This document shows positions 59,928-64,000 of a stretch of 64,000 nucleotides of DNA, one piece after another. The notes below the pieces were generated by a model that saw only the letters and a program-made list of their open reading frames with translations, made no database searches and was not told the DNA's origin. A program made the translations under genes and the position numbers. Positions within the stretch are counted from its first letter, which is position 1, and each line of letters begins with the position of its first letter. Source of the stretch: Lytechinus pictus (taxonomy: Eukaryota > Echinodermata > Echinoidea > Temnopleuroida > Toxopneustidae); NCBI RefSeq assembly GCF_037042905.1, contig NC_087247.1, positions 56,691,920-56,755,919 of the forward strand. Reading direction: 5' to 3'.

Positions 59928-61649
59928 CTACAGACTCGTTTCAATAACCCCCATGCGTCGACGTTGTTCTATGCTAGGTAAAGACCATTGTTCATTTGAG
60001 TTCATGACTGGACCAACGTTGATTTGCTTCATCTCTTCAACAACACTTCGTGGTCTTTCTTGAATCTCATCAGTTTGCTTCATACCATTGCTAAGTAGTT
60101 CAGGTACAGGGTGATTACCTCGTTGTGAATTCACCATTGTCCTTTTGGCCATCTCTGATTGTACTAATGCAATGGGTTCTTCAGGTCTTGTGCTGTTTAC
60201 AAATCGATTGGTAGAAACTTCATGATTGTTTATAGGCTGTGGAAGGTCTATATGGGCATCATTGTCTATGAACGATTGCGAAGGTAGTGACTGCTGGTGA
60301 AGTACCGTTTGCAATTGACCATTTCCAGACAGTCGTTGACCATACCCTGTTTGTTGGTCATGACTTGGAGGCTGTTTGGTAGGAGAGTTAGGGGTAGACT
60401 TTGAAGTGATTGCTACTGGCTTTCGGGTAGACTTATTTGGAGTAGATGGTGTAGACTTAACATTTCTTGATTCTTCTGTGTTTATTGCATTTTGATTGGA
60501 TATCATTTGGTCCCTTGGAATAACATGTGGAACCAAAGGCTGATTCAAACCAGAAGTGTTGGTAATTGCACTTTGTGGGCTAGGTTTGTGAACTTGTGGC
60601 TCAGGTACTGGAGATCGCCTGTTGACAACAGACTGCGGAACTGGTGAAAATTCAAATTCTTTTGACATACTTCCAGAGAGAGGTCGTTGTGGGATGTTTT
60701 GGATGGCAGAAGGCTTATTGGAAGTGATTTTAGAGTCATTAGTAGTAGACGTAATTGGAAGACCAACTAGCGGTTGTCCATTTGACTCCGAATGTGTGCT
60801 TATGTTTGGATGGCTGAATGACTGTTGAAGATTAGAATGAAAGCCACCTGGAAGCTCAGTGTTTGTCCCGATATCTCCATTCGAGAGGTGTTGTGATGTT
60901 TGATGACTGGGGCTTGTAGATTTACCTTCTAGATCTCCGGTTGAATGAGATATATGTGAAGTAGCTGGAGGGGTCATACCGATAGGCCACTTGACAGGTT
61001 GGTCGATGAGAGAATGTGATTGTTGTGGTTGCTGTGATTGTGTCTGATTCACGCTTGGTTGCGACTGACTCACGTTTGGTCTTGTCATTCTTGCAAGAGC
61101 AAAACCTCTAGACGAACCTCCATTTCCTATCTTTGACATAACAACCGATGAGGAAGAACTTGTTGAAGGGGTTTGATCTTGGAGGGGTGTTGATCCTTTG
61201 GGTGATGTTGGTTCCTTCCCCACGGATGAGCTTTGAGCAGATACATCCACATTCCTGGAAGTCTCTGCAGCCTGACTTGATATCATTGCTGGAGTAACAT
61301 TGATACCCGTGAAGGAGAACCTCTTAAAGGCAGTATCGTTTGAGTTAAGAACTGCCAATCTCTGTTGATCACTTGCCATTGCCAGTCCTGCTGAATTGGC
61401 GGCATGTGGTGGTGAGGCCAGTGAATTAGCCTGCATTAGTGTCGTAGGGTTATAAGTGAATTGCCTTGTACTGACCAGATCTGTAGCCACCGGTGAATAG
61501 GCCCTGGGTGGAGGACGAGGAGGTGGTCCTCTAACACCACGGGGTCTAGGGACTGGAGGCTGAACTGGTAGTGTTGGTGAAGAGGAGACTGAAGCTGGCC
61601 GAGCTGACTGAGCTGTTAACTGCTTGTTGTGATCACTTGGATTCTCAGT
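59928..61649 (-). CDS. terminal coding exon, disordered Pro/Gln-rich tail
   Basis: An open frame of 573 codons plus TAG. The acceptor reads TTATCTTACAG on the - strand and joins codon-phase 0 to the linker exon. Codon-level openness over 1.7 kb, while the other frames are closed, argues that it is a real exon. Ser/Pro/Thr clusters (STPSTPNKSTRKP, STPNSPTKQPP) would suit proline-directed kinases. Confidence 0.85.
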   Translation of the reverse strand, partial: TENPSDHNKQLTAQSARPASVSSSPTLPVQPPVPRPRGVRGPPPRPPPRAYSPVATDLVSTRQFTYNPTTLMQANSLASPPHAANSAGLAMASDQQRLAVLNSNDTAFKRFSFTGINVTPAMISSQAAETSRNVDVSAQSSSVGKEPTSPKGSTPLQDQTPSTSSSSSVVMSKIGNGGSSRGFALARMTRPNVSQSQPSVNQTQSQQPQQSHSLIDQPVKWPIGMTPPATSHISHSTGDLEGKSTSPSHQTSQHLSNGDIGTNTELPGGFHSNLQQSFSHPNISTHSESNGQPLVGLPITSTTNDSKITSNKPSAIQNIPQRPLSGSMSKEFEFSPVPQSVVNRRSPVPEPQVHKPSPQSAITNTSGLNQPLVPHVIPRDQMISNQNAINTEESRNVKSTPSTPNKSTRKPVAITSKSTPNSPTKQPPSHDQQTGYGQRLSGNGQLQTVLHQQSLPSQSFIDNDAHIDLPQPINNHEVSTNRFVNSTRPEEPIALVQSEMAKRTMVNSQRGNHPVPELLSNGMKQTDEIQERPRSVVEEMKQINVGPVMNSNEQWSLPSIEQRRRMGVIETSL

Positions 61650-63563
61650 CTGTAAGATAAAATGTTTGTGAATGCCAAGTGATAAGATTATATTTTTTGG
61701 ATTAATTACAAATAAAACATGATACAAGTGTGGTGGAGGGAGCGTTCTAAAATTTGTACTAGCTTTATTTAACTGTACATCGAATACTCAATGAATTTTT
61801 TTTTAAGATCGAGAGGTGAAAACTGACTGAAACCAAGAGTACAACAATTTTGAAAGTACAAATTTGATGAAGGCGTTTCCCGTCAGAACTAGTTTACTCT
61901 GGTACGATGAATTTCATTGATTAATCATATTCTTATCAAGCAAAATATAAGTTTCATTTACCAATACTTTGGATACAAGGGCATTTTCAACACAATAAAT
62001 GGTGCATGAAAACAGTGAAATTTTAAGTTATAAGCAGTGGAAGAACGAAAGAAAATCTGATAGGTCATCTGAAAAAAGGAAAATAAGCAGAAATACTTTA
62101 AAACTCAATAGAATCATAAAACGAGAAAAAAATCAAATGGACAGAAATTAAACATACGTGTATACTGTATATAGGCACAACACACAACCAGTATAAATCA
62201 CATCCAGAAATAGAAAAGAATCCCATTAAAAGAAAAATAAATTCATAAATATTTCTTCCTATACTTAGTTATTTATTTATTTGTACATACATGTTTAGCA
62301 TGACAGCAAATGCATATTTTATTTTAGTTTTTTTTTATAATGCACAATGCAACATAACAAAAGAGAAATCCTGCACTCGTCAATAAAGAGAAAATATTCG
62401 TATTATTATATTCTGTATTGTAATGCGTGTGTGTGTGTCTTTATTTTGTTTATCTTCTTTTGTTATTTTCCTTTTCTGTGTATGTATGTATGTTTTTGTA
62501 TGTATGTTTGATTGTCGTTTAAAAAATTTAAGAGGATTTTCTGGACACTATTATAACATATAACTGGAACAAATGCAAATGGAAGCAGTAAAGTCTCACG
62601 AAATAAATTTTAAAAAAAGACAGAAACTAGTTTTTTAAATACAACACAAAGAAGCAGAGTGTGATTGGTGAAGCAGCTAGATAACAGATATGAACATTAA
62701 ATGAAGCAACGTAAAAAAATGAACAAAAACAATTACGCAAATGAAAATGTTCGACACACTCACATCCACACGCAGAAAACAACATAAAAAACAGGGTGCA
62801 TGATGGAAACTTAAAGAAATTATAACAGTGTTTGTCGTATCAGGTGCAAGATAGTAAACCCATGTCCGTTATATATAAGTCACAAGGAGAGAGAGGGAGG
62901 CGAACCTTGTTTGGTATTGAATCTTGTTGTAGTAGCCAGTTCATCAATTGAGTATTACGACTACTGTCAGGAGTAGGTGACAGCGGTGGGATGGGATGCT
63001 GTAGATGGAAAGGTCGGCTTACTTTTAATACTTCACAAAAACAGTCATAAACCATATATGGATAAATTTGTAACATAAGACTTATTATTGTCTACTCCGC
63101 AGGCTTAGTTTGTTCTATTCAATCAATAAAGCATATAACTATAGCATGGCGAGCACAACATTAACTGTAGCACAGTTCCTTCCTCAGGCAATGTACTCGT
63201 CTTCCAGTTGTTGCGGGTTTTAATGAATGTTAGAGAAGCGGAGAATTTCACAATTGATTATTCTTGATTTTGAATAAATTTACACTTATTTAAGAATAAT
63301 ATATAATTATACAGTCTAACAAAATCAGTGCACGTCGGACATTATCATCGTGGTCCATAATCAATGAGAGGTAGTATCTAAAATCTGAAAAGATAAAATC
63401 AAACCTAATGATTTTGTTCTTTACCTTGATTAATCTCTGAAAGTCTTGTACAAGATCACGAGAGTCTTTACTTTCCTTCATTGCATTGCTTAGACGAGTT
63501 CGCAAGCTTTCCATCTCCCGTACTAGTACATCATTCTGCTTCAGACATCGCTTTAATCCTTCC
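59928..63563 (-). CDS. coiled-coil, Pro/Ser/Gln-rich protein with C-terminal ETSL (partial, last three coding exons)
   Basis: Exons on the - strand: 63563-63425, 62998-62906 and 61649-59928, in phase throughout, giving the last 650 or so residues. The first encodes a coiled-coil-like helix (QNDVLVREMESLRTRLSNAM). The second encodes a linker (HPIPPLSPTPDSS). The last is a 573-residue low-complexity tail rich in Pro, Ser, Thr, Gln and Asn with PPRPPPR and VPRPRG proline motifs. It ends RRRMGVIETSL; T-S-L fits a class I PDZ ligand. This suggests a cytoplasmic scaffold or adaptor. Human MCC also ends ETSL, but that alone does not show homology. The 5' exons are outside the window or unseen. I do not assign a name. 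Confidence 0.75.
61650..62905. other. last intron of the - strand gene
   Basis: AT-rich with a GT/TATG microsatellite (62428-62510). No exon, RNA or mobile element was recognised. Confidence 0.5.
62906..62998 (-). CDS. 31-codon linker exon
   Basis: On the - strand the acceptor is TTTCCATCTACAG and the donor AACAAG/GTTCGC. The donor is weak. The exon is phase 0 at both ends, so it could be skipped without a frameshift. It encodes HPIPPLSPTPDSSRNTQ and the LMNWLLQQD helix. Confidence 0.65.
63425..63563 (-). CDS. coiled-coil exon
   Basis: 46 codons on the - strand from CAAACAG/GGAAGG to ATCAAG/GTAAAG. Heptad-like Leu/Val/Met spacing is seen in LKRCLKQNDVLVREMESL and LVQDFQRLIK. Phase 2 at its 5' side requires at least one further upstream exon. 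Confidence 0.7.
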
Positions 63564-64000
63564 CTGTTTGCCAAATCAAGAAATACAGAAATGACGATAT
63601 ATCGTGAACATTCATCAATATCTTGTTCGAACCTCAAAGTTTCATGATTAATTTGTGTGTGTAACTGATGAAGCCATTGAGCATTGGGAAATGCAAAATA
63701 GTATGCACCCACCTTTCATAGATCACACAGGCTTAATTGTAATCTGTAACAATGGAAATGTTATGTAGGTCTATGTTTTTTTTATATCAAAATTAAATTT
63801 TCTCAACATTTAAATGCAAATAATTTCTGACATAATTCAGTTCAAACTGTCAATTCAACGGGCCAATAATGCATAGACCATAATTTCAGAATAGTTCAGG
63901 TAATGACTCTGATCGACCATATAGAAAACCTTTGTCAAATTACTTCCTTCCCTTTCTCTTTCTCTTCTAATTATTTTCTTCTTCTTTTTTTTTATTCTTC
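63564..64000. other. upstream intron of the - strand gene
   Basis: No further exon could be picked out. The open frame reading upstream of 63563 is intron read-through, because a good 3' splice site stands at 63564-63566 on the - strand. Confidence 0.45.

Noticed and set aside
63001..63076. Earlier 3' splice sites for the linker exon of the - strand gene (near 63024-63040)
   Set aside because: They give phase 1 or 2 joins to the coiled-coil exon. The CTACAG site at 62999 has a pyrimidine tract and the required phase 0.
59928..63563. Naming the - strand gene MCC from its ETSL terminus
   Set aside because: Four residues are not evidence of homology, and the long Pro/Gln-rich tail is unlike human MCC.

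Overview
The window is animal nuclear DNA: AT-rich, with short GT-AG-spliced exons separated by long introns full of transposon remains. Two genes are recognised with certainty from their proteins. RTCB (tRNA ligase complex catalytic subunit, 11 coding exons, 508 codons, + strand, 2324-26239) and RPN1 (ribophorin I of the oligosaccharyltransferase, 12 coding exons, 605 codons, + strand, 35886-53054) are both complete and intact. A third gene on the - strand (59928-63563) is seen only as its last three coding exons: a coiled-coil segment, a short linker, and a 573-residue Pro/Ser/Gln-rich tail ending in a PDZ-ligand-like ETSL. CR1/L2-type LINE fragments with short-repeat tails, many short inverted-repeat elements, and vertebrate-like protein sequence suggest an invertebrate deuterostome, most likely an echinoderm. 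That assignment is inference.

Layout. 1-2323: sequence upstream of RTCB with two inverted-repeat (MITE-like) elements. 2324-26239: RTCB, whose introns hold a 4.0-kb terminal-inverted-repeat element (3722-7678) with a dead LINE inside, a 45-bp micro-element, two copies of a long repeat family rich in AGGTCA words, a 2.5-kb hAT-like element built around a 1.3-kb purine tract, a foldback element, and a 2.9-kb element with a perfect 8-bp target duplication. 26240-35885: RTCB 3' flank, a 1.65-kb hAT-like element, an 841-bp foldback element with a palindromic tandem array, and a GC-richer block next to the RPN1 start. 35886-53054: RPN1, with a 7-kb first intron that is almost entirely repeats (nested TTAA elements, a 60-bp perfect palindrome, an array carrying RFX X-box palindromes). 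53055-59927: intergenic, with one 1.57-kb hAT-like element. 59928-64000: 3' part of the - strand gene.

Function. RTCB joins tRNA halves and seals XBP1 mRNA during the unfolded protein response. RPN1 is an ER membrane subunit of the N-glycosylation machine. Both act at the ER, but nothing in the sequence shows that their linkage matters. I found no new gene system. What is unusual is the mobile-element layer: about nine insertions that fit 8-bp target duplications, repeat-borne arrays of nuclear-receptor-like (DR1) and RFX-like sites, recurrent GCGAAGC mini-hairpin motifs, and several near-perfect palindromes.
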